Shown: positions 1-6,701 of the stretch, piece by piece
Numbering within the stretch: the stretch's first letter is position 1
Layout: every line of letters begins with the position of its first letter
DNA from: Candidatus Bathyarchaeota archaeon
GTDB taxonomy: Archaea; Thermoproteota; Bathyarchaeia; Bathyarchaeales; UBA233
NCBI GenBank assembly: GCA_029907045.1
Contig: JARYMR010000025.1
Location: forward strand, 1 to 15,575
Direction of reading: 5' to 3'
Length of the DNA: 15,575 bases
Program-made: the position numbers and the translations under genes
Notes under the pieces: generated by a model
What the model was told of the DNA's origin: nothing
Seen by the model: only the letters and a program-made list of their open reading frames with translations
Database searches by the model: none

Positions 1-620
1 ACATCCACTTTTATTCCTGTAATGTTTGCTAATCCCTTTAGCACTTCTGCGGCAGCTTCTGGGTCTGGATAGTTTAGGAAGCATTGGGCAAGCAATGTTA
101 TGGCTGGTAAACCCATGGTGGCGCAGCGTTGAAGCATAATCGCTTGGGGACCAACCATGTATCCTTCCTGCAGTATTTCTATTTCTTTCTCTTGAAGCAT
201 TTTCAGCATTTCGGGGCTTGAAGCTGCAGCGAAAACTTTCAATTCTTTTAAGTCTTGTCTTTCTTGTGTGGGAATGCCGCTTAATGAAATCATAATTTTA
301 ACATTCTTGCTTTTTCCCCAATCAATTAAGGTATCCATTATTGGGTAAATGACGTCTGCGGGTATGGCTGTTTCTGAAACAGCTAAAAGAATGTTGCGGT
401 TTCCAAAAATTCTTATTGGCGAATGTGGCAGTCCTTCATGCAATACAATAAGGGGCGGCAGCAGTTTCGAATCCATGTAGGCTACTTCCTCTATGTTCTC
501 AAGCTCCGATATCAAATGCGAAGCAGCAATAACGCCAACTAATCCTACGTCTGGAAAACCAAAAAGCATAACAGCGCCTGATGGAATTTCCTTCTTTTCT
601 ATAATCTTAACTTCGCTCAA
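1..620 (-). CDS. PAC2-family proteasome assembly chaperone (3' end outside window)
   Basis: Reading the minus strand from a TTG at 620 gives 206 codons open to the window edge, so the C-terminus is missing. The N-terminus (about residues 15-35) carries LFGFPDVGLVGVIAASHLI, the glycine-rich first strand and loop typical of the PAC2 family. Later come an ISLSGIPTQ segment and, near residue 190, a YPDPEAAAEVL segment, also typical. Known family members (archaeal PbaA/PbaB, eukaryotic PAC1/PAC2) assist 20S proteasome assembly; which paralogue this is cannot be told here. The TTG start is well supported: a GAGGG Shine-Dalgarno lies 6 nt upstream and an in-frame stop lies four codons upstream, with no ATG between. 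It is divergent from srp54, sharing about 94 bp. Family assignment is strong, exact role inferred. Confidence 0.88.
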   Translation of the reverse strand, partial: MSEVKIIEKKEIPSGAVMLFGFPDVGLVGVIAASHLISELENIEEVAYMDSKLLPPLIVLHEGLPHSPIRIFGNRNILLAVSETAIPADVIYPIMDTLIDWGKSKNVKIMISLSGIPTQERQDLKELKVFAAASSPEMLKMLQEKEIEILQEGYMVGPQAIMLQRCATMGLPAITLLAQCFLNYPDPEAAAEVLKGLANITGIKVD

Positions 621-676
621 ACTTATCCCTCACAACACTTCATTAAGAGGGCAATGTAAAAAGTTTATGGAATACC

Positions 677-684
677 TATTTAAG
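677..684. promoter_or_regulatory. TATA-like element in the PAC2/srp54 divergent promoter
   Basis: The 94-bp gap between the divergent PAC2 and srp54 starts contains CCTATTTAAGG (675-685), an imperfect palindrome that reads as a TATA-like element on both strands. On the minus strand, a start point about 25 bp away would leave a leader of roughly 30 nt before the PAC2 TTG. On the plus strand it would place the start point very near the srp54 Shine-Dalgarno (GGAG, 707-710), so srp54 might instead use TTTATGG at 665-671. Position and composition only; no other evidence. Confidence 0.35.
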
Positions 685-714
685 GACGTATATCGTTCTA
701 AAATCTGGAGAAAA

Positions 715-2049
715 ATGGCTTTAGAACGTTTAGGCTCCACGCTTTACGAAGCCCTAAGAAAGATTTTCAGAGCATCCGTTGTAGATGAGGCTGCCGTTAA
801 AGAGCTAGTCCGAGATGTGCAGCGGGCTCTGCTTCAAGCCGACGTAAACGTCCAACTTGTCCTTGACATTTCAAAACGCATAGAAGAAAGAGCCTTAAAA
901 GAACAGCTTCCACCAGGTATCTCACGCCGCGAGCACGTGATAAAGGTTGTTTATGAAGAATTAACCCGTTTCCTCGGCGAAAAACCCATTCCCTTAAAAG
1001 TGGAGCCAGGAAAAAAGTTTACCATAATGCTTGTCGGCATCCAAGGCTCTGGAAAAACAACAGCCGCAGCAAAACTTGCCAGATACTTCCAAAAGAGAGG
1101 ACTCAAACCAGCCTTGATATGTGCAGACACCTATCGTCCTGGAGCCTTTGCGCAACTTCAGCAGTTGGCAAATAGAATAAACGTGCCAATATATGGAGAC
1201 TTAAAAGCCAAAGACCCTGTTAAAATAGCCCTTGAAGGAATAAGGCAATTTAATGATAAAGAAGTGATAATTATTGATACTGCTGGGCGTCACAAAGAAG
1301 AGCAAGAACTTATCAAAGAAATGAAAATGCTTGAAAGAAACATAAAACCAGACGAGGTTATGTTGGTTATTGATGGAACCATAGGGCAACAAGCCATGGT
1401 TCAAGCTAAAGCCTTCAACGAAGCCACACCCATAGGCTCTATAATCGTAACAAAACTTGACGGTTCAGCAAGAGGCGGAGGAGCCCTCTCAGCAGTTGCA
1501 GCAACTGGTGCACCGATAAAATTCATCAGCACAGGCGAAAAAGTGGAGGACATAGAACCATTCGTACCGTCTCGTTTTGTTGGAAGACTTTTGGGCATGG
1601 GCGATTTGGAAACACTTCTCGAAAAAGTTCGTGAAGCGGAAATAAGGGTTCCAGAAAAGAAAGCCAAGGCAATTTTAAGCGGCAAATTTACCCTAACAGA
1701 CATGTATGAACAGTTTGAAGCCATGAAAGGCATGGGGCCCTTCAGAAAACTTTTGAAAATGCTTCCGGGCATGTCCTACGATATTCCAGAAGACGCCCTG
1801 AACATGGCTGAAGATCGTTTAGAAAAATGGCGAGTGATGATACAGTCAATGACGCCTGAAGAAAGGGATGATCCTAAGAAATTAAACGCCTCAAGAGTAA
1901 GGCGAGTGGCAAGGGGGTCTGGAACAAGCGAAAAAGAAGTTAAAGAACTCATAAAACAATATTTTCTTATGCGCCGTATGCTAAAGAGTTTGCGAAGGAA
2001 AAAGAAGTTGCCGTTTTTTGGGAAGAAGTTGCCCCTTGACATAAGTTAA
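715..2049 (+). CDS. srp54: Signal recognition particle 54 kDa GTPase
   Basis: A 444-aa protein with the complete SRP54 layout. The helical N domain is residues 1-90. The GTPase domain runs about 95-300, with G1 GIQGSGKTT (108-116), DTYRPGAF (138-145), DTAG (188-191) and TKLDG (246-250). The methionine-rich M domain runs about 305-425 and includes the FxxMKGMGP and SRVRRVARGSGTS segments that contact SRP RNA. It binds 7S RNA and signal peptides and docks with FtsY to target proteins to the membrane. The start is ATG 715, preceded by GGAG. The frame stays open upstream to 493, but that stretch is antisense to the PAC2 N-terminus and resembles no SRP54 sequence. The C-terminus is lysine-rich. 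Length and motifs match the family; identification is very secure. Confidence 0.98.
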   Translation: MALERLGSTLYEALRKIFRASVVDEAAVKELVRDVQRALLQADVNVQLVLDISKRIEERALKEQLPPGISRREHVIKVVYEELTRFLGEKPIPLKVEPGKKFTIMLVGIQGSGKTTAAAKLARYFQKRGLKPALICADTYRPGAFAQLQQLANRINVPIYGDLKAKDPVKIALEGIRQFNDKEVIIIDTAGRHKEEQELIKEMKMLERNIKPDEVMLVIDGTIGQQAMVQAKAFNEATPIGSIIVTKLDGSARGGGALSAVAATGAPIKFISTGEKVEDIEPFVPSRFVGRLLGMGDLETLLEKVREAEIRVPEKKAKAILSGKFTLTDMYEQFEAMKGMGPFRKLLKMLPGMSYDIPEDALNMAEDRLEKWRVMIQSMTPEERDDPKKLNASRVRRVARGSGTSEKEVKELIKQYFLMRRMLKSLRRKKKLPFFGKKLPLDIS

Positions 2050-2077
2050 ACTTGTCGAGAATTCGAAGGATTGACTT

Positions 2078-3412
2078 ATGGAAATTTTGAAAAAAGCCTT
2101 AGAAATGCTTGAAAAATATCCCTTATGCGATCATTGTTTGGGAAGACAGTTTGCCCTTCTTGGACATAACATTGAAAACGATGAAAGGGGAAAAGCGCTA
2201 AAACTGAACCTAACCCTTCAAGGGCATCTGGGGGCTCTATCAAAGAACAAGGAAGGCATAAAAATATTGAAAATTCTTGCAACTAACGGCTTCTTTGAGA
2301 CAGCAGTGGAATTGCTGCAAAAAATGAAAAAGCATGTTGCAGCGAAAAGTGTTCCGAAAATGTGCTTTTTATGCGAAGACAAATTCAAAATTCTCGATGA
2401 AACAGCGAAAAGAGCTCTAAGAGAGCTTGATGGATATGAATGTGGCAGTTTTTTGGTTGGCATAGAATTACCAGCGTCTGTGGAGGAACGGGAAGATGAG
2501 TTTAGGGCTGAGTTTGATGTTTGTTATGGCGAAAACATGAGGAATGAATTTGGCAGAGCTCTGGGAAAGAAAATTGCTGAGCAAAGTGGAAAAACTGTTG
2601 ATTTTAGAAAACCGGACATAGTCTTGCTCATAAACCCCTTCACTGAAAAAATAAAGCTTCAACCAAACCCTCTCTACATTGCTGGAAGTTACAAAAAACT
2701 TGTAAGAGGAATTCCCCAATCCAGATGGTTCTGCTCCCACTGTCATGGGAAAGGATGCGAAAAGTGCAATTGGACTGGAAAAATGTATCCTGAATCAGTT
2801 GAAGAAATAATTGCAAAACCCTTCCTTGAAGCAACTGGTGGCACTAAAGCATCATTTCACGCTGGTGGAAGAGAAGACATTGACGCTCGCATGCTTGGTA
2901 AAGGCAGGCCCTTTATAATCCAAATCACAAAACCAAAAAAACGTTTCATAGACCTAAAAAAAATGGAGGATCTTGTAAATTCCTACGCTAAAGGTAAAGT
3001 TGCAATTTCTCGTCTACATTTTGCAGACAAAGCCGCTGTCCGACGGCTGAAAAGGGCCGAATCTTCGCAAAAAGAATATCGCGTAATTATAGAGTTTGAA
3101 AACAAAATTTCAACTGATGACATTCGTCTTCTCGAAGAAAAGTTGACGAATGTTATGGTTAAGCAAAGAACGCCTTTGCGTGTTTTGCATAGACGGGCGG
3201 ATTTGACACGGGAAAAGTACATATACGAGGTTAAAGTAAAGAAGTTGTCGCCTAAAAAGGTTGAAATGAGGATACGTTGCCAAGGAGGGCTGTATGTTAA
3301 AGAATTGGTGACTGGAGATGATGGAAGAACAACCCCCAGCGTTTCAGAAATTCTCAAAAACAAAGCAAAGCCCATAAAGCTTGATGTTTTAAATGTTATT
3401 ATGGAAGATTAA
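2078..3412 (+). CDS. pus10: tRNA pseudouridine synthase Pus10 (positions 54/55)
   Basis: A 444-aa protein. The N-terminal zinc site uses CDHC (17-20) and CFLC (96-99), leading into the THUMP-containing accessory domain. NPLYIAGSYKKLVRGIPQS (197-215) is a strongly conserved Pus10 block. A second Cys cluster, CSHCHGKGCEKC (219-230), follows, as in other archaeal Pus10. The catalytic region is HAGGREDIDARMLGKGRPF (261-279); the Asp of GRED (267) aligns with the catalytic Asp of TruA-type GRTD. Archaeal Pus10 makes pseudouridine 55, and often 54, in the tRNA T-loop, replacing bacterial TruB. The gene starts 28 nt after srp54, with AAGGAT upstream of the ATG, so co-transcription is likely. rpl21e follows within 12 nt. 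No sign of truncation. Confidence 0.96.
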   Translation: MEILKKALEMLEKYPLCDHCLGRQFALLGHNIENDERGKALKLNLTLQGHLGALSKNKEGIKILKILATNGFFETAVELLQKMKKHVAAKSVPKMCFLCEDKFKILDETAKRALRELDGYECGSFLVGIELPASVEEREDEFRAEFDVCYGENMRNEFGRALGKKIAEQSGKTVDFRKPDIVLLINPFTEKIKLQPNPLYIAGSYKKLVRGIPQSRWFCSHCHGKGCEKCNWTGKMYPESVEEIIAKPFLEATGGTKASFHAGGREDIDARMLGKGRPFIIQITKPKKRFIDLKKMEDLVNSYAKGKVAISRLHFADKAAVRRLKRAESSQKEYRVIIEFENKISTDDIRLLEEKLTNVMVKQRTPLRVLHRRADLTREKYIYEVKVKKLSPKKVEMRIRCQGGLYVKELVTGDDGRTTPSVSEILKNKAKPIKLDVLNVIMED

Positions 3413-3423
3413 ATGGTGAGAAA

Positions 3424-3720
3424 ATGAAAAAATCAAAGGGATATCGCACGGGAACACGGCGCCTTTTAAAAAAGAACCCTCGAGAGCGGGGCAAAATAAG
3501 AATAAGCAAGCTTCTACAAGAATATGCGCCTGGAAACTCCGTTGTCATTAAAATAGACCCCAGCGTGCATAAGGGTATGCCTCACAAACGTTATCATGGT
3601 AAGATTGGTAGGATAATCGAAAAGAGAGGAAGAAGCTACATTGTTAGTGTCACTCAAGGAGATGCTGTTAAGGAAATTATTGTGAGACCAGAACATTTAG
3701 AACCATATAAGAGTGATTGA
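3424..3720 (+). CDS. rpl21e: 50S ribosomal protein L21e
   Basis: A 98-aa basic protein with the L21e signature: an N-terminal KSKGYRTGTRRLL stretch, then an SH3-like barrel containing VVIKIDPSVHKGMPHKRYHGKIG (about residues 40-62) and a C-terminal RPEHLEPYK. It is a component of the large subunit found in archaea and eukaryotes and absent from bacteria. The ATG lies 11 nt after the pus10 stop, with GGTGAG as the likely Shine-Dalgarno. Its TGA stop is one base from the rpoF start. The Pus10-L21e-Rpb4 order recurs in many archaea, supporting a co-transcribed translation/transcription block. Confidence 0.98.
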   Translation: MKKSKGYRTGTRRLLKKNPRERGKIRISKLLQEYAPGNSVVIKIDPSVHKGMPHKRYHGKIGRIIEKRGRSYIVSVTQGDAVKEIIVRPEHLEPYKSD

Positions 3721-3721
3721 A

Positions 3722-4060
3722 ATGTCAAAAAGCGATGCGACGGAAAAGAAACTTACACTTCCAGAAGTCAAAAAACTATTAGAATCCATAGGCGAAGAAA
3801 AATTGGACCAGTTTCAACGCCGCACATTTGACTATGTATCCAAATTCTCTAAAGTTGATGCCGAAGCAGCTGAACAACTCGTAGAAAAGCTTATGAAAGA
3901 ATTTGGTTTAGACGAAGAAGAAGCTGTTTCAGTAGTTAATTGCATGCCAAAAAGCGTTGACGAATTGAGGGTTTTTCTTGCTGGCGGCCGCAAAATTATT
4001 GAAACCTCTAAATTGGAAGTCATAGTTAACCTTTTAAATGAACATAGGAAATTAAAATAG
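3722..4060 (+). CDS. rpoF: RNA polymerase subunit F (Rpb4 homologue)
   Basis: A 112-aa acidic helical protein of the RpoF/Rpb4 family. The LTLPEVKKLLESIG start, the central FQRRTFDYVSKFSKVDAE and the HRDC-like C-terminal helices around AVSVVNCMPKSVDELRVFLAG are typical. Together with RpoE (Rpb7) it forms the polymerase stalk that aids open-complex formation and contacts nascent RNA. I chose ATG 3722 because it follows the L21e stop by one base and has GAGTGAT just upstream. An in-frame GTG at 3713 would add three residues and overlap rpl21e but has no clear ribosome site. rpoE is not in this window. Confidence 0.95.
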   Translation: MSKSDATEKKLTLPEVKKLLESIGEEKLDQFQRRTFDYVSKFSKVDAEAAEQLVEKLMKEFGLDEEEAVSVVNCMPKSVDELRVFLAGGRKIIETSKLEVIVNLLNEHRKLK

Positions 4061-4072
4061 CCTTTTACCACA

Positions 4073-4081
4073 ATTTTTAAG
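4073..4081 (+). promoter_or_regulatory. Possible TATA box for the DUF655 gene
   Basis: ATTTTTAAG lies about 30 bp before the ATG at 4107. With the usual archaeal spacing, transcription would start within a few bases of that ATG, giving a nearly leaderless mRNA. The 46-bp gap also holds a short T-rich stretch right after rpoF. Weak evidence: composition and spacing only. Confidence 0.35.
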
Positions 4082-4106
4082 CAGCCAAAACAGAATAAAG
4101 GCGAAT

Positions 4107-4676
4107 ATGATGGAGAAGCGCTACGAAGAGTACGCCTACGTTCTAGATTTCCTCCCTCATGGCAGACCAGGAGTGAGGGTTTCTGGTAGGGCTGGTTATC
4201 GAGCTGGAGCCTTAGTCCAGCTGGTTGGTGAGGAATTTTTCACTCTTTTAGAGGCGCTTGTTAAGGAGGGTGTGACGCTTAAGCCTTATGACAGGGTTTA
4301 TGTTGGAAAGGATGCTCGCGAAGAAATCACGTATATTATTGGGCGGGTAAGCTATGAGGAGTTGACTGCTGCGGCGAGGATGGAGCTTCCTTCGGTTATT
4401 AGCCGAATAGTGTTAAATCGTGAACAATGGTTTATCAACTTCTTTAACACTGCACGGGCTGTGACGCCGCGGATGCATGCTTTAGAGTTGATTCCTGGAA
4501 TTGGTAAAAAGTATATGTGGCAGGTCATTAATGAGCGTGAGAAAAAGCCCTTCGAAAGCTTTGATGATCTGCAAAAGCGAACGGAGCTGCCGAATCCCGT
4601 TAAGTTGATTACTAAAAGGATTTTGGAGGAGTTGGCTGGTGAGAGCAAGTATCGGCTTTTTACGAGGGCGCAATAG
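4107..4676 (+). CDS. DUF655 protein: predicted RNA/DNA-binding with helix-hairpin-helix
   Basis: A 189-aa archaeal protein of the DUF655 family. The N-terminal half (about 5-85) is predicted to be mostly beta and starts with YEEYAYVLDFLPHGRPG. The C-terminal part contains LELIPGIGKKYMWQVI (126-141), a clear helix-hairpin-helix, then KPFESFDDLQKRTELP, a repeat typical of HhH folds. Family members are archaea-specific and usually sit, as here, between RNA polymerase/ribosomal genes and rsmA. Function is unproven. HhH and neighbours suggest nucleic-acid binding in ribosome biogenesis, which is inference. Start could be ATG 4107 or the adjacent ATG 4110. rsmA begins 27 nt downstream. Confidence 0.88.
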   Translation: MMEKRYEEYAYVLDFLPHGRPGVRVSGRAGYRAGALVQLVGEEFFTLLEALVKEGVTLKPYDRVYVGKDAREEITYIIGRVSYEELTAAARMELPSVISRIVLNREQWFINFFNTARAVTPRMHALELIPGIGKKYMWQVINEREKKPFESFDDLQKRTELPNPVKLITKRILEELAGESKYRLFTRAQ

Positions 4677-4703
4677 CATAAGTGAGCGTGTTAATGAGAT
4701 AAA

Positions 4704-5522
4704 ATGAGTCTTTTAGAAAGAACGAAGTTTCTTCTTCGAAAGCATCGAATATATCCGAAGGAGAGTTTGGGACAAAACTTTTTGGTTGACTCTTCAATTT
4801 TTCATCTTTTGGCCGATTACTGTTCATTAAATTCGAAAGATGTGGTGCTAGACATTGGTGCGGGGCTTGGTTTTCTAACTCGGTTCTTGGCAGAAGTATG
4901 TAGCGAAGTGGTGGCTGTGGAATCTGACAAGAGACTTGTGAAGGTTTTGCAAGAACAGCTCAAGGATTTGTCTAATGTGAAAATGATTTGGGGTGATGTG
5001 TTAAAAGTGAAACTTCCACATTTTAATAAAATTGTTTCAATTCCCCCTTACCATATCTCTTCGCCTTTGCTCTTGTGGCTTTTCAGCAAAGATTTTGATT
5101 GTGCAGTTTTGATCTTTCAAAAAGAGTTTGCGCACCGTCTCTTTGCTTCTGTTGGAAGCGAGGATTATGGGTGGTTGGCGGTTGTCGCTTATTACTTTGT
5201 TGATGTTGAAATTTTTGATGATGTACCAAAATGGATGTTTTATCCACAGCCAGAAGTGGATTCTGTTGTTGTACGTTTAAAACCTAAAAAGCCAAAACCT
5301 TTCGATTTGAATAATAGGGACTTTTTTATACGGTTAACGCAATCTCTTTTTGCCCATCGCAACAGAAAGGTTAGAAATGCCATTTTTCCCTTTCTAAAAG
5401 GTTTTTGTGGCATGAAAGTTGATGAGGCTGCCAAGAAAATTGAGAATTTTCCATTTTTTAATAAGCGAGTGAGAGAATTAGCTCCTGAAGATTTTGGGGC
5501 GTTGGCAAATGCTCTTGTCTGA
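4704..5522 (+). CDS. rsmA: Dimethyladenosine transferase RsmA/KsgA/Dim1 family, variant motif IV
   Basis: A 272-aa class I methyltransferase of the KsgA/Dim1 family. It has the PKESLGQNFLVD opening (18-29) and motif I LDIGAGLGFLT (49-59). AVESD (71-75) holds the acidic residue that binds the SAM ribose, and the C-terminal helical RNA-binding domain includes SLFAHRNRKVRNAIF. The family dimethylates two adjacent adenines in the 3'-terminal helix of small-subunit rRNA. Oddly, the usual NLPY is read here as IPPY (113-116, in IVSIPPYHISSP), so the Asn that normally contacts the target amine is Ile. I checked this against the codons at 5031-5066. Activity may be altered or lineage-adapted. The 3' end overlaps the next methyltransferase gene. 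Confidence 0.93.
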   Translation: MSLLERTKFLLRKHRIYPKESLGQNFLVDSSIFHLLADYCSLNSKDVVLDIGAGLGFLTRFLAEVCSEVVAVESDKRLVKVLQEQLKDLSNVKMIWGDVLKVKLPHFNKIVSIPPYHISSPLLLWLFSKDFDCAVLIFQKEFAHRLFASVGSEDYGWLAVVAYYFVDVEIFDDVPKWMFYPQPEVDSVVVRLKPKKPKPFDLNNRDFFIRLTQSLFAHRNRKVRNAIFPFLKGFCGMKVDEAAKKIENFPFFNKRVRELAPEDFGALANALV

Positions 5523-6126
5523 TAAGAAAGTGTTTTTTGAAGATTACGTTTTCTATGTGTCGGAAAATGTTTACGAGCCATCTGAGGATTCGTTCCTTTT
5601 TGCTGAGAATTTGATGGTTGGGGAAGGTGGTTTTTTCGTTCTTGACATGGGTACTGGTTGTGGCATATTGGGCATAATTGCTGCAAAGAAAGCGTCTCAT
5701 GTGGTTGCAGTCGACATAAACCCCTACGCTGTTCGATGCGCCAAGGAAAATGCAAAACTGAACCATGTTATTGATAAAATGTCTTTTATACAAGGAGATT
5801 TGTTTTTGCCGCTAAGAAAAGAGGATATGTTTGATTTAATCCTTTTTAATGCGCCTTATTTGCCTACAAAATGTAGAAAGGCTGATTTTTGGCTTGAGCG
5901 CGCTTGGGCTGGTGGAAGAAAGGGTAGGGAAGTTATTGACTGTTTCATAAATGAGGCGCCAAAACATCTTAAGCCTAACGGGCGTATTCTTTTGATGCAG
6001 TCCTCGCTTTCTAATGTTAACGAAACATTGCAAAAGTTTGAAAGGAATGGTTTAAAGGCTTGTGTGGCTGCTAAGAAGGCTTTGCCCTTTTTTGAGACTT
6101 TGTTTCTTGTGGAGGCGGAGCGGTAA
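5509..6126 (+). CDS. Mtq2/HemK2-type protein methyltransferase, predicted aRF1 glutamine methylase
   Basis: A 205-aa class I methyltransferase. EPSEDSFLF (23-31) matches the signature of the eukaryotic N6AMT1/Mtq2 group. Motif I is LDMGTGCGILG (45-55), the acidic residue is in AVDINPYAVRCA, and motif IV is FNAPYLPT (113-120). The second motif position is Ala rather than Pro, leaving Asn and Tyr intact. The eukaryotic enzyme methylates the GGQ glutamine of release factor 1 with Trm112; the archaeal substrate is inferred by homology. I chose ATG 5509, overlapping rsmA by 14 nt, because GGGG lies 9 nt upstream. TTG 5494 and TTG 5515 are alternatives. The overlap implies translational coupling. 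Confidence 0.9.
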   Translation: MLLSDKKVFFEDYVFYVSENVYEPSEDSFLFAENLMVGEGGFFVLDMGTGCGILGIIAAKKASHVVAVDINPYAVRCAKENAKLNHVIDKMSFIQGDLFLPLRKEDMFDLILFNAPYLPTKCRKADFWLERAWAGGRKGREVIDCFINEAPKHLKPNGRILLMQSSLSNVNETLQKFERNGLKACVAAKKALPFFETLFLVEAER

Positions 6127-6155
6127 ATTAATCTGCTTATTCTTCTAATATTATT

Positions 6156-6162
6156 TGAGGAG
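6156..6162 (+). promoter_or_regulatory. Shine-Dalgarno fixing the TTG start of the DUF3795 gene
   Basis: GAGGAGA lies about 6 nt before TTG 6169 and is one of the strongest ribosome sites in the window. It supports the TTG start, as the reading frame has no ATG in the conserved N-terminal region. Confidence 0.6.
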
Positions 6163-6168
6163 AATTGT

Positions 6169-6522
6169 TTGAATAGAATCGTCGGTTATTGTGGAATAGT
6201 TTGTTCTGATTGTCCGGTCTTGATTGCCACGGTAAGGAATGATGATGCTGAAAGAAGGCGAGTAGCTGAGCTTTTTACGAGGCAATATGGTAGGGAATAC
6301 AAGCCAGAAGATATTAACTGTGATGGTTGCTTAAGCGCTAGTCCGCGCATTTTTCACTACTGTAATGTTTGTGAAATAAGAAAGTGTGGAATGGTGAAGA
6401 TGGTTGAGAATTGTGGTTTCTGTAAAGAGTATCCATGTGAGAAGCTTTCTAAATTGTTTGCTGAATATTCTAAAGCAAAGGAAACCTTAGACGCCATAAG
6501 ACGTGAGCATGGCATTGTTTAA
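6169..6522 (+). CDS. DUF3795 cysteine-rich protein, function unknown
   Basis: A 117-aa protein with eleven cysteines in ordered pairs: C8, C12 and C15 (CGIVCSDCP), C51 and C54 (CDGC), C65, C68 and C73, then C82, C85 and C90 (CGFCKEYPC). This pattern, including the opening GYCGIVCSDCPVL and the closing CxxCxxYPCEKL, identifies the DUF3795 family, found in archaea and anaerobic bacteria. The cysteines suggest metal or Fe-S binding, but no reaction is known to me. It starts at TTG with a strong Shine-Dalgarno, 42 nt after the methyltransferase gene, and could be the last gene of that block. No membrane segment or signal peptide is visible. Confidence 0.85.
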   Translation: MNRIVGYCGIVCSDCPVLIATVRNDDAERRRVAELFTRQYGREYKPEDINCDGCLSASPRIFHYCNVCEIRKCGMVKMVENCGFCKEYPCEKLSKLFAEYSKAKETLDAIRREHGIV

Positions 6523-6562
6523 TTAGGATCTTCATGTGGGTTCGGAGTCTTCTGTTGCAATA

Positions 6563-6585
6563 AGGATCTAATCCTCTAGGTTTTT
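6563..6585 (+). terminator. Possible transcription terminator after the DUF3795 gene
   Basis: AGGAT and ATCCT are separated by three bases (6563-6575), followed shortly by a run of five T (6581-6585). Archaeal termination relies mainly on T-runs, so the hairpin may be incidental. The 170-bp gap before the next gene is a sensible place for termination. I see no RNA gene in this gap. Confidence 0.3.
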
Positions 6586-6648
6586 GTGACTTGAGCTTTG
6601 TTAGAATTGAATTATGCCTTTTGCAAGAGACAAAATTGTGTTAAAAAG

Positions 6649-6657
6649 CTATATAAC
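6649..6657 (+). promoter_or_regulatory. TATA box for the dCTP deaminase-family gene
   Basis: CTATATAAC is preceded by a purine-rich AAAAAG stretch that could serve as a BRE. It would start transcription near 6678-6681, leaving about 20 nt of leader that contains GAGGTG before ATG 6702. It is one of the clearest promoters in the window and marks this gene as a new transcription unit. Confidence 0.6.
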
Positions 6658-6701
6658 GAGAGAATTTCAGTATTGCTAGAGAAAGTTTGAGGTGTGTGGT
6701 G

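Noticed and set aside
493..714. An in-frame N-terminal extension of srp54 by 74 residues
   Set aside because: It is antisense to the PAC2 coding start and promoter, resembles no SRP54 N domain, and ATG 715 has a ribosome site and matches the family start.
5240..5793. Overlapping minus-strand open frames opposite rsmA and the Mtq2-like gene
   Set aside because: They have no family resemblance or ribosome site, and the plus-strand genes are clearly conserved proteins.
5849..5860. NAPY instead of NPPY in the Mtq2-like enzyme as a loss of function
   Set aside because: The second motif position varies among related methyltransferases (NLPY in KsgA, for example), and Asn and Tyr are kept.
6523..6686. 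A small RNA gene or tRNA in the 170-bp gap before the dCTP deaminase gene
   Set aside because: No cloverleaf, C/D box or H/ACA pattern is visible; only a short hairpin with a T-run and a TATA box are supported.
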